A stretch of DNA of 17,687 bases. Source: Pelobacter sp. UBA6093. GTDB lineage: Bacteria > Desulfobacterota > Desulfuromonadia > Desulfuromonadales > Syntrophotaleaceae. The notes under the pieces are model-generated. The model did no database searches and was not told where the DNA came from. It saw nothing but the letters and a program-made list of their open reading frames with translations. Shown piece by piece: positions 6,711 through 15,077 of the stretch (position 1 is its first letter; every line of letters starts with the position of its first letter). The position numbers and the translations under genes are program-made. The DNA is taken from the NCBI GenBank assembly GCA_002435955.1, contig DIWZ01000044.1:1-17687 (forward strand), given 5' to 3'.

Positions 6711-6742
6711 AAAAGCCCGCCTGGTTAGCCAGGCGGGCTTTT
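6711..6742. terminator. Bidirectional rho-independent terminator behind katG
   Basis: A 14-bp perfect inverted repeat, AAAAGCCCGCCTGG / CCAGGCGGGCTTTT, with a TTAG loop (6725-6728). The A/T runs at both ends let it work in both directions. It lies about 150 bp past the katG stop codon and before the lipoprotein promoter, so it separates those two minus-strand units. Confidence 0.9.
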
Positions 6743-6892
6743 CGTGTTCAAGCAGTGGTGATTATCAGGACACAGCTTGTTTGTCGCCTCAACGTTCCGG
6801 GTCAACGGCGGCGGTAGGCCGTCTGCTGGACCGGGTTATCCGACCGCTTTCCAGGCGCCCTGTCAGAATCCCTCGAAAACGATTTTTTAAGA

Positions 6893-9103
6893 TCAGGCAA
6901 GGTCGAAACGGTCAAGATTCATCATCTTGTCCCACGCCGCTACAAAGTCGTGCAGGAACTTCTCCTGGGAGTCCTCACAACCGTAGACTTCCGCGACGGC
7001 CCGAAGCTGGGAGTTGGCACCGAAGATGAGGTCGATACGGCTGCCAGTCCACTTGAGTTCGCCGCTTTTGCGATCACGACCCTCGAACACGTCCTGGTCT
7101 TCTGACGTTGCCTTCCACGTCGTGTTCATGTCGAGCAGATTCAGGAAGAAGTCATTAGTGAGCGTCTCCGGCCGCTTGGTGAAGACGCCGAGCTGAGTCT
7201 GTTCGAAGTTGGCATTCAGTACGCGCATGCCGCCCACGAGGACCGTCATCTCGGGAGCGGTCAGCGTCAGCAGCTGGGCCCGATCAATCAGCAGTTCCTC
7301 TGCCGATACGGCGTATTTGGTTTTGAGGTAGTTACGGAATCCGTCCGCCTTCGGCTCAAGGACAACGAATGACGCCACGTCGGTCTGCTCCTGGGACGCA
7401 TCCGTGCGTCCCGGCGTGAAGGGCACGGTCACATCGTGTCCGGCATTCTTCGCAGCCTGCTCGATAGCTGCGCATCCGCCCAGAACAATCAGGTCAGCGA
7501 GGGAAACCATCTTGCCGCCGGACTGGGTGCTGTTGAACTGCTTCTGGATTCCTTCAAGGGTTTCCAGAACGGTCTTCAGTTGGGCCGGCTGGTTGACATG
7601 CCAATCCTTCTGCGGGGCGAGACGGATGCGCGCTCCGTTTGCCCCGCCGCGCATGTCGGAGCCGCGGAATGTGGACGCCGAGGCCCAGGCGGTCGAGACC
7701 AGCTGGGAGACAGACAGTCCCGAGTCGAGGATCTTGGCCTTGAGGGCGGCGATGTCCTGTGCATCAATCAGGTTGTAATTGACGGCAGGGACAGGGTCTT
7801 GCCAGATGAGCTCCTCGGCCGGAACCTCCGGGCCGAGATAGCGCGAGCGGGGCCCCATGTCGCGGTGGACCAGCTTGAACCACGCCCTGGCGAAGGCGTC
7901 CGCGAATTCCTCGGGGTTCTGCTGGTAGCGCCGCGCAATCGGCTCGTAGATCGGGTCGAAGCGTAGCGAGAGGTCCGCCGTGGTCATCATCGGCCGGAAT
8001 TTCTTTGACGGGTCGTGGGCGCCAACGATCATATCCTCGTCGTCCACGTCCTTGGCCAGCCACTGATTGGCGCCGGCCGGGCTCTTGACCAACTCATACT
8101 CGTATTTGAACAGCACGTGCAGATAGCCCATGTCCCATTGGGTCGGGTTCGGCTTCCAGGCGCCCTCGATGCCGCTGCCGATGGTATCGTCGCCTTTGCC
8201 GCTGCGGAAACTACTCTTCCAGCCGAGCCCCTGCTCCTCGATACCGGCGGCTTCGGGCTCTGGCCCCACATGGGTCGCCGGACCGGCGCCGTGGCATTTG
8301 CCGAAAGTGTGCCCGCCCGCTACGAGGGCGACGGTCTCTTCATCGTTCATGGCCATGCGTGCGAAGGTTTCGCGAACGTCGCGGCCCGACGCCACCGGGT
8401 CCGGGTTGCCGTCCGGGCCTTCCGGGTTCACGTAGATCAGGCCCATCTGCACGGCAGCGAGGGGATTCTCGAGATCCCGGTCGCCGGAGTAACGGCTCTT
8501 GGGGTTGTCGCTCGTAGCCAGCCATTCATCTTCGCCACCCCAGTAAATGTCCTCCTCCGGCTCCCATACGTCTTCGCGCCCGCCGCCGAAGCCGAAGGTC
8601 TTGAATCCCATCGACTCAAGCGCGCAGTTCCCGGCCAGGATCATCAGATCGGCCCAGGAGATTTTCTTGCCGTATTTCTGCTTGATCGGCCAGAGCAGAC
8701 GGCGCGCCTTGTCAAGAAGCACGTTGTCGGGCCAGCTGTTTATGGGCGCAAAGCGTTGATTGCCGGTCCCCGCCCCACCACGGCCGTCGCCCAAGCGGTA
8801 GGTGCCTGCACTGTGCCACGCCATGCGGATGAAGAGTGGCCCGTAGTGACCGTAATCGGCCGGCCACCAATCCTGCGAATCGGTCATCAGCGCATAGAGG
8901 TCCTGCTTCAGAGCATTGAGGTCGAGTTTTTTAAACTCTTCAGCGTAGTTGAAGGCTTCGCCCATGGGATTGGACAGGGAAGAATGCTGGTGCAGAATTT
9001 TAAGGTTCAACTGGTTCGGCCACCAGTCCCGGTTCGATCTGCCACTGCCGGCAGTGGGGCGGACAGATTTGCCTGTAACCGGGCATTTGCTACCTTCACT
9101 CAT
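6893..9103 (-). CDS. katG: Catalase-peroxidase KatG
   Basis: A 736-residue haem enzyme that removes hydrogen peroxide by catalase and peroxidase activity, of normal family length. The N-terminal haem domain has the distal triad Arg93-Trp96-His97 (FIRMAWHSAGTYR), the proximal His265 (VALVAGGHTFGKCHG), and Tyr224 (GLIYVNPEGP) and Met250 (ETFARMAM), which with Trp96 form the Met-Tyr-Trp adduct needed for catalase activity. The second, haem-less half follows. The frame stays open to an upstream ATG at 9220, but the ATG at 9103 begins the typical MSEGSKCPVTGKS start and has AAGGGA seven bases before it, so I use it. A PerR-type gene lies upstream on the same strand with a long inverted repeat between them, and a strong terminator follows. 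No signal peptide, so cytoplasmic. Confidence 0.97.
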   Translation of the reverse strand: MSEGSKCPVTGKSVRPTAGSGRSNRDWWPNQLNLKILHQHSSLSNPMGEAFNYAEEFKKLDLNALKQDLYALMTDSQDWWPADYGHYGPLFIRMAWHSAGTYRLGDGRGGAGTGNQRFAPINSWPDNVLLDKARRLLWPIKQKYGKKISWADLMILAGNCALESMGFKTFGFGGGREDVWEPEEDIYWGGEDEWLATSDNPKSRYSGDRDLENPLAAVQMGLIYVNPEGPDGNPDPVASGRDVRETFARMAMNDEETVALVAGGHTFGKCHGAGPATHVGPEPEAAGIEEQGLGWKSSFRSGKGDDTIGSGIEGAWKPNPTQWDMGYLHVLFKYEYELVKSPAGANQWLAKDVDDEDMIVGAHDPSKKFRPMMTTADLSLRFDPIYEPIARRYQQNPEEFADAFARAWFKLVHRDMGPRSRYLGPEVPAEELIWQDPVPAVNYNLIDAQDIAALKAKILDSGLSVSQLVSTAWASASTFRGSDMRGGANGARIRLAPQKDWHVNQPAQLKTVLETLEGIQKQFNSTQSGGKMVSLADLIVLGGCAAIEQAAKNAGHDVTVPFTPGRTDASQEQTDVASFVVLEPKADGFRNYLKTKYAVSAEELLIDRAQLLTLTAPEMTVLVGGMRVLNANFEQTQLGVFTKRPETLTNDFFLNLLDMNTTWKATSEDQDVFEGRDRKSGELKWTGSRIDLIFGANSQLRAVAEVYGCEDSQEKFLHDFVAAWDKMMNLDRFDLA

Positions 9104-9332
9104 CTTCGTATCCCTTTCTGATTTGGGTTTGCATAGCTGATCAATTAATGATGCGACTTGCGCCGTTTGCTTTTTTGATCCACCAGCATTTCTTGAACCT
9201 TCCAGTGCCATCGAAAACACATGGATAAACTGTATGTAAATTCAAGTTCATTTCAATGGGGAACCTTTTTGAGTCCACGCCAACTTTCAACTTTTTTCAA
9301 GACTCGAGACTTTAGTCGCCAAATAAAACTAA

Positions 9333-9349
9333 ATAGTAACTATTACTAT
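9333..9349. promoter_or_regulatory. Putative PerR/Fur-family operator upstream of katG
   Basis: ATAGTAACTATTACTAT is a perfect 7-3-7 inverted repeat in the 265-bp spacer between the PerR-type gene and katG. AT-rich inverted repeats of about 15-17 bp are the expected binding sites of PerR, whose consensus TTATAATNATTATAA it resembles in layout and composition. Its place upstream of katG suggests peroxide-relieved repression; binding is inferred. Confidence 0.6.
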
Positions 9350-9359
9350 CCATCAGTTT

Positions 9360-9380
9360 AAAAAAAAGTCAACCGGACTT
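9360..9380 (-). terminator. Weak terminator at the end of the PerR-type gene
   Basis: On the minus strand AAGTC-CGGTT-GACTT is followed by a run of Ts (eight As at 9360-9367 on the plus strand). The five-pair stem overlaps the stop codon, so termination would be partial and katG may receive some readthrough. Confidence 0.4.
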
Positions 9381-9854
9381 CTTTGTTTTTTCGTGGTTTT
9401 TGTCCTGGCAAGTATTGCAGACCCCTCGAATCTCCACATGCACGGAGCCGACTTTTCCAAGGTTTGACACGTCTTCCGGAGCGACCAGGTTATTGAAATC
9501 ATCGCTGTAAAAATCCCGCACCTTGCCACACTCTACGCAGATGAAATGATGATGTTGTTTGGTATTGCCGTCAAACCGCATGCTCTCCCCGGCTGCGCTG
9601 ACTCGTGAAATGATGCCTTTTTGTTCAAAAAGACGCAGGGTTCGGTAAACCGTATCCAGGGAGATGGCAGAGATTCGTTTTTTCACATTCTCGTAAATGG
9701 TTTCCGCATTAGGGTGATCTTCCGTCGCCATCAGTTCCCGGTAAATCTCGGTTCGCTGGTGGGTAGGCTTGATGCCTAATCCTCGACAGAACCCCATGAA
9801 ATCATCGATGTCGCTGTTAATATCGCTTTTGGTATCCAAATTCTTCAAATTCAT
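9369..9854 (-). CDS. perR: PerR-type Fur-family peroxide regulator
   Basis: A 161-residue Fur-family repressor. The winged helix covers about residues 20-95 (GLGIKPTHQRTEIYREL; DTVYRTLRLFEQKGII). The structural zinc site is present as two CxxC pairs, Cys107/Cys110 (CVEC) and Cys146/Cys149 (CNTC). Likely regulatory-metal ligands are His47 (EDHPNAETIY), Asp95 in RFDGNTKQHHHF, the His101-103 cluster and an Asp in DFYSDDF. RFD followed by the HHH block is the pattern of PerR rather than iron-sensing Fur. The position directly upstream of katG, with an AT-rich inverted repeat between, supports peroxide sensing by metal-catalysed histidine oxidation. The ATG at 9854 has AAGGA close upstream. PerR versus a generic Fur paralogue is inferred from these residues and context. 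Confidence 0.85.
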   Translation of the reverse strand: MNLKNLDTKSDINSDIDDFMGFCRGLGIKPTHQRTEIYRELMATEDHPNAETIYENVKKRISAISLDTVYRTLRLFEQKGIISRVSAAGESMRFDGNTKQHHHFICVECGKVRDFYSDDFNNLVAPEDVSNLGKVGSVHVEIRGVCNTCQDKNHEKTKKSG

Positions 9855-9941
9855 GAATCCTTGTCAGGTGACGTTTTTTTCTTTCGCTTAATATATCAGG
9901 TTTTCTTTGTGTGATGCCAAAAGACAAGAAGCAGGAAGTTT

Positions 9942-11201
9942 TTACCCTTGTACGTTTTCTTGTTTTGCCGGTTCGATTTTCACCTTTCGAATTGCCGTCG
10001 GAGTGACCTTGATACAGGTCAGAAGGTAATCGCTCCACGTCACTCGTTCCCCTACCACGGGGAAATGCCCCAGTTCGAAAAGGATAAGCCCGGCCAGAGT
10101 TTCGTAAGGCATGCCTTCGGCAAACCGCACCCCCAGCAGGTCCTCCAAGTCGTTGAGGGGTAGCAGGGCATCGACGAGGTAGCTGTCATCCTTTAGCCGC
10201 TGGACACGCTGCGGCTCACCCTGGTCATGCTCGTCCTCTATTTCACCGACCAACTCTTCCAACAGGTCCTCGGTCGTGACCACTCCGCTCAGGCTGCCGT
10301 ACTCGTCCAATACCATCGCCATGTGGATGTGTTCGTGCTGCATTTCTCGCAGAAGCTCATTGACTTTTTTCGATTCCGGAACAAATAAAGGAGCCCGCAG
10401 AAGGCTTTCCAGATCGAAGTCGGGGGTCTGTACCGCCTGGCATAGCAGGTCCTTGCCATGGATGAAACCGACCACGTTATCGATCTCACCCCGATAAACC
10501 GGAAAACGCGAATATTGGCTCTCCGCAACGATCTTCAGGATCTGCTCGCGGCTCTGCTCCAGATCCAGGGGCACAACCCGGGGGCGTGGAACCATAACCT
10601 CTGAGGCTCTCAGCGATCCGAACTGAAACAGGTTTGTAATAAAAAGAGATTCATTGTCACTTAAGTGTCCAGTTTGCCCGCCGATCCTTGCCATGGCAAG
10701 AAACTCTGTTCGACTGAAGATGTGGATGTCTTTCCCGTGAGAAATGAATTTCGTTAGGTTCTCTGAGATTCGTACGATGGGGTAAAGAGCCACGATCAGG
10801 CTGTTCACAAAAAAAGCAGTTGGTTTTACGAAATTCGACCAGTATATAGCGCCTATGGTTTTAGGAACAATTTCGGAAAGAAAAAGGATCAGCAGCGTCA
10901 TGATTGCAGAGAAGAGGCCGAACCAGTTACTTCCAAACAGGACGGTGGCTTTGGCCCCGGCCATGATCGCTCCGACTGTATGAGCGATGGTGTTCAGAGT
11001 CAGAATAGCGGCAAGAGATCGATCCACATTGTCTTGTTTCAATCGCTTCAATAGCGCTGCAAGCTTTGGCTGTTTCTCCTTCTGTTCCTCGATGTAAGAA
11101 GGCGTAATGCTCAACAACACAGCTTCTGCCACCGAGCAGAGAAACGAAAAAAATAATGCCAACATCACATAGGCAATTAACAGTACGGCATCAACATTCA
11201 T
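9942..11201 (-). CDS. CNNM/CorC-type membrane protein (DUF21, CBS pair, CorC_HlyC)
   Basis: A 419-residue protein with the full domain order of the hemolysin-C/CNNM group. An N-terminal DUF21 membrane domain spans about residues 5-155, with helices near 5-30, 62-85, 95-120 and 125-145 and the conserved LSEIVPKTIGA (108-118). A CBS pair covers about 200-325 (EVMVPRPRVVPLD; ESQYSRFPVYRG..VVGFIHGKDLL; MAMVLDEYGSLSGVVTTEDLLEE). The CorC_HlyC domain covers about 335-412. Relatives transport or control magnesium or cobalt ions, or regulate transporters; the CBS pair probably senses adenine nucleotides. AGAGGA lies about ten bases before the ATG at 11201. It sits 87 bp upstream of the PerR-type gene on the same strand, so the two may be co-transcribed. 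Confidence 0.92.
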   Translation of the reverse strand: MNVDAVLLIAYVMLALFFSFLCSVAEAVLLSITPSYIEEQKEKQPKLAALLKRLKQDNVDRSLAAILTLNTIAHTVGAIMAGAKATVLFGSNWFGLFSAIMTLLILFLSEIVPKTIGAIYWSNFVKPTAFFVNSLIVALYPIVRISENLTKFISHGKDIHIFSRTEFLAMARIGGQTGHLSDNESLFITNLFQFGSLRASEVMVPRPRVVPLDLEQSREQILKIVAESQYSRFPVYRGEIDNVVGFIHGKDLLCQAVQTPDFDLESLLRAPLFVPESKKVNELLREMQHEHIHMAMVLDEYGSLSGVVTTEDLLEELVGEIEDEHDQGEPQRVQRLKDDSYLVDALLPLNDLEDLLGVRFAEGMPYETLAGLILFELGHFPVVGERVTWSDYLLTCIKVTPTAIRKVKIEPAKQENVQG

Positions 11202-11689
11202 ATCTATGACAGTCCTCTATGTGCTTAATTTGGATGCAATCAGTGCCCTATGAGCATCGCGCTATCGCATGCCAAGCCGAATCCGCAACCTTTTGAATAT
11301 GCAAGGCTTTCGTCACTCACACCGAACGCGAAATTAACTGCCCGCGGGTCCGCGCCAGCGGGACCGAGAGCCGCTTGAACGCCTGGTTAAGCGCTCAACT
11401 CTGAACGTATTTCAGCAGGAGTTGGCAGCCGACAAATCATTGAATTCAAAGCATATTCCTCATTATATCCGACGGATTAGGGATTGCTGTAGTTTTTTCG
11501 CCTGGCACCAGCCGAACGAGTGTCGTTTGAGCAAACTCGCGTTTATCTGCCAACTTGGGAAATTCCCGAGAAAATTGGCAGGTCAGGCAGGCGGAACAGG
11601 CCCTCAGGCGATTATGAATTTATCGATTGTTGAAACGTTCCAGAAGTTGTTCGACATTAAACCTAACCTTGATACCGATAATCCTTGGG
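11202..11689. other. Intergenic region between divergent genes, no recognised gene
   Basis: About 490 bp separate the minus-strand CNNM-type gene from the plus-strand DUF1499 gene and its mini-element. The short open frames here have no recognisable protein or convincing ribosome site. A fold-back is visible at 11547-11581: CTGCCAA pairs with TTGGCAG, and inside it GGGAA faces TTCCC. Its role is unknown. Confidence 0.45.
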
Positions 11690-11854
11690 CTAGTACCCTG
11701 TGCGGTTAATCGTGTCTTCTAATTCTGGTCCTTTTGGCCGCTGTCTGCGTTACGCCTCCTCGGTTTAGGGCTGGCTAGACCTGCGTCGGCGCGCCTTGAC
11801 AGCGACCAAAATGCCGAAAAATTAATTGACGCGATTAACCGCACAGGGTACTAG
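11690..11854. mobile_element. Family C palindromic mini-element (MITE-like), 165 bp
   Basis: Terminal inverted repeats of about 23 bp begin CTAGTACCCTGTGCGGTTAA. The first 12 bases, CTAGTACCCTGT, equal those of family B, but the interior is unrelated. The whole element is a long imperfect palindrome: TTTTGGCCGCTGTC faces, inverted, GACAGCGACCAAAA. It has no coding capacity. Shared ends with a different interior suggest that one transposase serves both families. It lies 119 bp upstream of the DUF1499 gene. Confidence 0.82.
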
Positions 11855-11973
11855 ACTACCAAGAGCTACTCGGCAAGTCGGGGCAAAAATATCACGTCGC
11901 AAGAAGACGATGATAAAATGGATGTTACCGAAATGCAGAAAACAGCGATATAGTCCGAAGGGAGTGGACAAGC

Positions 11974-12693
11974 ATGAAATTTTCTCGCATAGCTCTGTGG
12001 CTGGCCGCGCTCGCCGCCTTTTTCCTGTTTTTCGGGGGACCTGGAACGCGCTTCGGCCTTTGGGACTTTCGCGACGGATTCTTGATGATGCGCTGGGCTG
12101 CTTACTTGGGACTGGTTTCCGCCGGTCTGGCGCTGACACTCCTGCTCATCCCCAGAACGCGTATGGGTCAAGGTGTCTGGCTGTTGTCTGCGTGTGTCAT
12201 CGGGTTGGGCGTAGCATATGTGCCATGGCAGTTCCAACAACAGGCGCGATCGGTTCCGCCGATCCACGATATAACCACAGACACGCTCGATCCGCCAGAA
12301 TTTATCGCGATCCTGCCGTTTCGTGCTGAGGCACCCAATGCGCCCGGATATGCCGGCGAGGAGGTGGCAAGGCTGCAGCAGGAAGCCTATCCTGATATAC
12401 TTTCTTGCCGACTTGATGCTGGTGCCGAGGTTGCGTTCGAACAGGCGCTTTCGGCGGCGCGGAAGATGGGCTGGGAGATAGTCACTGCTAATTCGGCGAC
12501 AGGGCGCATTGAAGCGATAGCAACGACTTTCTGGTACGGATTCAAAGACGACGTTGTCGTCCGGATCGGCGAAGACAACGGGGGAAGTATAATAGATGTA
12601 CGTTCCAAATCCCGCGTCGGCCGAAGCGATCTCGGTGCCAACGCTTCTCGCATCCGAGTCTACCTGGAAGAGCTAAAAGCGATTGGGTTGTAA
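11974..12693 (+). CDS. DUF1499 family membrane protein
   Basis: A 239-residue protein. Three hydrophobic segments at about residues 5-22, 40-58 and 68-86 anchor it in the inner membrane. From about residue 96 the DUF1499 domain follows (PPIHDITTDTLDPPEF; GRIEAIATTFWYGFKDDVVVRI; IIDVRSKSRVGRSDLGANASRIR near the C-terminus). The family's biochemical role is unknown. AGGGAG lies nine bases before the ATG at 11974. A DUF456 membrane gene follows 121 bp later on the same strand. The DUF assignment is confident from the conserved C-terminal motif; no function is claimed. Confidence 0.85.
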   Translation: MKFSRIALWLAALAAFFLFFGGPGTRFGLWDFRDGFLMMRWAAYLGLVSAGLALTLLLIPRTRMGQGVWLLSACVIGLGVAYVPWQFQQQARSVPPIHDITTDTLDPPEFIAILPFRAEAPNAPGYAGEEVARLQQEAYPDILSCRLDAGAEVAFEQALSAARKMGWEIVTANSATGRIEAIATTFWYGFKDDVVVRIGEDNGGSIIDVRSKSRVGRSDLGANASRIRVYLEELKAIGL

Positions 12694-12814
12694 CGAACGC
12701 ATTGGAGCGATTGTGACAGACTCCTGGGAGAACACCGCATACCATTGCCTGGTTCTTTCCAGTCCTGCGAAAGAGGCCATTCAATTCGAGGAAAACTTTG
12801 AGAGATATCGCGTA

Positions 12815-13294
12815 ATGACCATTATTCTGTGGATTCTGGCCGGGCTGCTTGTGCTGTCAGGCCTTGCCGGATTGCTGTTGCCGGCCCTGCCGGGGCCACC
12901 GCTGCTTTTCGCAGGGTTGCTGTGCGCCGCCTGGGCGGAGGATTTTGCTTATGTGGGATGGCGCACTCTGACCCTGCTGGGCGGACTGGCTCTGTTGGCC
13001 GTTGCGGCCGATTTTATTGCCGGAGCGTTTGGTGCAAGGCATTTCGGAGCTTCCACCAGGGCCATGGCCGGTGCGGCCATCGGGGCTATAATCGGTCTTT
13101 TTTTCGGGCTGCCGGGCCTGCTTCTGGGACCTTTTCTAGGTGCTCTGGTTGGTGAATTCACCGCTCGCGCCGATCTGCGAGCTGCCAGTCGCGCCGGAAT
13201 CGGGGCGGTTGTCGGCCTGGCAGTAGGCACCGCTGCCAAAATGGCCCTGGCTGTCGCGATGATCGGTCTTTTTCTGGCTGTACGGCTATTTTGA
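12815..13294 (+). CDS. DUF456 family small membrane protein
   Basis: A 159-residue, very hydrophobic protein. Its start LAGLLVLSGLAGLLLPALPGPPLL and the glycine-rich repeats RAMAGAAIGAIIGLFFGLPG, LLLGPFLGALVGE and RAGIGAVVGLAVGT are typical of DUF456, with four to five predicted membrane helices packed by glycine motifs. Function unknown. The frame is open upstream to 12683, but that extension is hydrophilic and overlaps the preceding gene, so the ATG at 12815 is preferred; its ribosome site (GAGAGA about ten bases upstream) is only fair. Likely read with the DUF1499 gene. Confidence 0.82.
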   Translation: MTIILWILAGLLVLSGLAGLLLPALPGPPLLFAGLLCAAWAEDFAYVGWRTLTLLGGLALLAVAADFIAGAFGARHFGASTRAMAGAAIGAIIGLFFGLPGLLLGPFLGALVGEFTARADLRAASRAGIGAVVGLAVGTAAKMALAVAMIGLFLAVRLF

Positions 13295-13351
13295 CGAGCC
13301 GATAATGATGCTTTCCTCCCTGAAAAACCACCAAGCCTTGTAGGGCGAAAG

Positions 13352-13374
13352 TCTCCGAGCGAGCCAGTCGGAGA
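13352..13374. terminator. Possible terminator between the convergent DUF456 and TpsB genes
   Basis: TCTCCGA (13352-13358) pairs with TCGGAGA (13368-13374) around a nine-base loop. A T run on the plus strand (GCGATTTTT) follows only after several bases, so it is a weak candidate. Confidence 0.35.
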
Positions 13375-13402
13375 GAAGTGCGATTTTTCGTGGCAGTGCG
13401 TG

Positions 13403-15058
13403 TTAAAAACGATAGCCGGCAGTGAACCAGACCCGGGGATTGCGTTGCTTGTCATCCGATTTCTCGTCGCCGCCGGCGGTTTTCCATGCCGAAGCCAGAT
13501 CCAGGCTCCATTTTTCATAACTGAAGTGCAGGCCGATTCCGGCTCCGGCGATGTGGCGCCGATTATTTTTAGCGTCCTTTGAGATCCGGCCTGAGTCGTA
13601 AAACAGGTAGGGGACAAAATTCTTGATCGCATACCGCAATTCGACCTGTCCAAGCCAACCTTTGCTGCCCGATCCCTCACCCTGCGGATAAGCCCTGACC
13701 CCGTAGGCACCGCCCAGGATAAAACTTTCCGATGAGTCCAGTTCCCGGTCCGCCCACTGTCCGGAGACCCTGGCCAACAAGGAAAAAGCGGCCGGCAGGT
13801 TCTGAATTCGGGCCAGCTGAGCGTTGGCCTTGGTAAAGCCCCCCTCGGGGACGCCGGCGGTGTCGGATTTCAGCCGCCCGGGGGTCAGGGTCAGACCGCC
13901 ATAGGTGGTGCCGCCTCCGACCAGGTCGTCGCGATGGTCGAACTGCAGCTCCAGCGGCCAACTGTTGCTGGAACTTTCATTGTAACTTGACCCCAACAGC
14001 TCATCGTCCAGATCCTTGTGCTGGTAGCCGGCCGATGCAATCAAGTTGGTGCTGCGGCTGCGGATCAGCGGATAGCTCAAACCTGCCGCACCGATTTTAG
14101 CCGTGCCGGTATAACCCTCGAAAGGCGCCCGCAGGTCATAGTCCGTATGGGCGTAACTGGCCCAACCTCGCAAACCCGATCCCCCCAACGGCAGTGAGTA
14201 GGCCAGTTGCCCCAGCCAGAGATCCTCGTTGCTGTACAGTCCCCGCAGGAAAATTTCATCACCGAAGACGATGGCACGGTGCAGGCGCAGTTCGATCTGG
14301 GCGCGATATTCTCCTGAGTAACGGTTGCCATGATTGTCTGCCGTCACCTGTCCCATAACGCGGGGGGCCTTCGTCACCTGTACATCCAGATCGCCGCTGC
14401 CCGTTTCTGTTGCGGGGCGCATGACCGGGACGACCTTGACCCCCGGCTGATCACCTAAGATCAGGGTGGCCCGCTCCAGACTTCCGGACTCGATGACACT
14501 GCCCGGCTCGAGGGGCTTCAAAAAACCTTGCGCCCCGGCAGCAAGCTCCTCATCCCCCGTGGCTTTTACCGTTCCATAACGGCCTTCTATCACCACGATG
14601 GTCAGGGCGCCGTCGGTCATGCTCTGTTCGGGCAGATAGGCGTGCGCAAAGGGATAGCCGTTCGCGCGGTAGTAGCGGCTGATACGGTTGGCCAGTTGGC
14701 GCAGGCCGGCCAGGTCATAGGATCGCCCAAGCACATCGCCCAGCACCGCCAGTAGATTTTCCTCCGTGTAGATGGTGTTGCCGGTCAGGGTAATCCGGTT
14801 CAGCCTGACCTGGGGACCGTTGGGAGGGGCGGATTCAAGGGGCTGACCCTCCGGATGAAAATCTACCGACGGTTTCACCGGCTGCAATTGGGAGGGCAGA
14901 TTTTCCTGCAGCAGGCGCCCGGCATCGGGCAGTTCCTGGGCCAGGGCACCACCAACAATCAGTCCCAGGGTCAGGAAAAGCAGACCGGCGGCCAGAATGG
15001 GTAGAACCTGTACTGGCCGGTTCGGAATGCGCTGAAGTAAAAGTTTATCGTTGTTCAT
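13403..15058 (-). CDS. TpsB-type outer-membrane transporter (ShlB/FhaC/HecB family)
   Basis: A 551-residue protein of usual TpsB length. A long signal peptide (residues 1-40, ending GGALA-QE) is followed by a proline-rich linker, then a POTRA domain (about 84-162: VRLNRITLTGNTIYTEENLL, ending DGALTIVVIEGRYG) and a beta-barrel to the final Phe. The VRAYP signature of the Omp85/TpsB superfamily is at 454-458. It would form the pore that exports the adjacent TpsA exoprotein. The frame extends upstream to 15355, inside the exoprotein gene; the ATG at 15058 has AGAGGA eight bases upstream, whereas the ATG at 15067 overlaps that site, so 15058 is preferred. It starts 19 bp after the exoprotein stop codon, so the two form an operon with the exoprotein first. 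Only one POTRA is clear by eye. Confidence 0.92.
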   Translation of the reverse strand: MNNDKLLLQRIPNRPVQVLPILAAGLLFLTLGLIVGGALAQELPDAGRLLQENLPSQLQPVKPSVDFHPEGQPLESAPPNGPQVRLNRITLTGNTIYTEENLLAVLGDVLGRSYDLAGLRQLANRISRYYRANGYPFAHAYLPEQSMTDGALTIVVIEGRYGTVKATGDEELAAGAQGFLKPLEPGSVIESGSLERATLILGDQPGVKVVPVMRPATETGSGDLDVQVTKAPRVMGQVTADNHGNRYSGEYRAQIELRLHRAIVFGDEIFLRGLYSNEDLWLGQLAYSLPLGGSGLRGWASYAHTDYDLRAPFEGYTGTAKIGAAGLSYPLIRSRSTNLIASAGYQHKDLDDELLGSSYNESSSNSWPLELQFDHRDDLVGGGTTYGGLTLTPGRLKSDTAGVPEGGFTKANAQLARIQNLPAAFSLLARVSGQWADRELDSSESFILGGAYGVRAYPQGEGSGSKGWLGQVELRYAIKNFVPYLFYDSGRISKDAKNNRRHIAGAGIGLHFSYEKWSLDLASAWKTAGGDEKSDDKQRNPRVWFTAGYRF

Positions 15059-15077
15059 CAGATTCATCCTCTGTTGT

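Noticed and set aside
8015..9121. 368-codon plus-strand open frame opposite katG
   Set aside because: It is antisense to a clear katG with all catalytic residues; long shadow frames are common opposite GC-rich genes.
11422..11709. 95-codon plus-strand open frame ending inside the family C element
   Set aside because: No convincing ribosome site or family, and its end is created by the mini-element.
12949..13710. 253-codon minus-strand open frame
   Set aside because: It overlaps the DUF456 gene antisense and the 3' end of the TpsB gene in another frame; basic, low-complexity content, no family.
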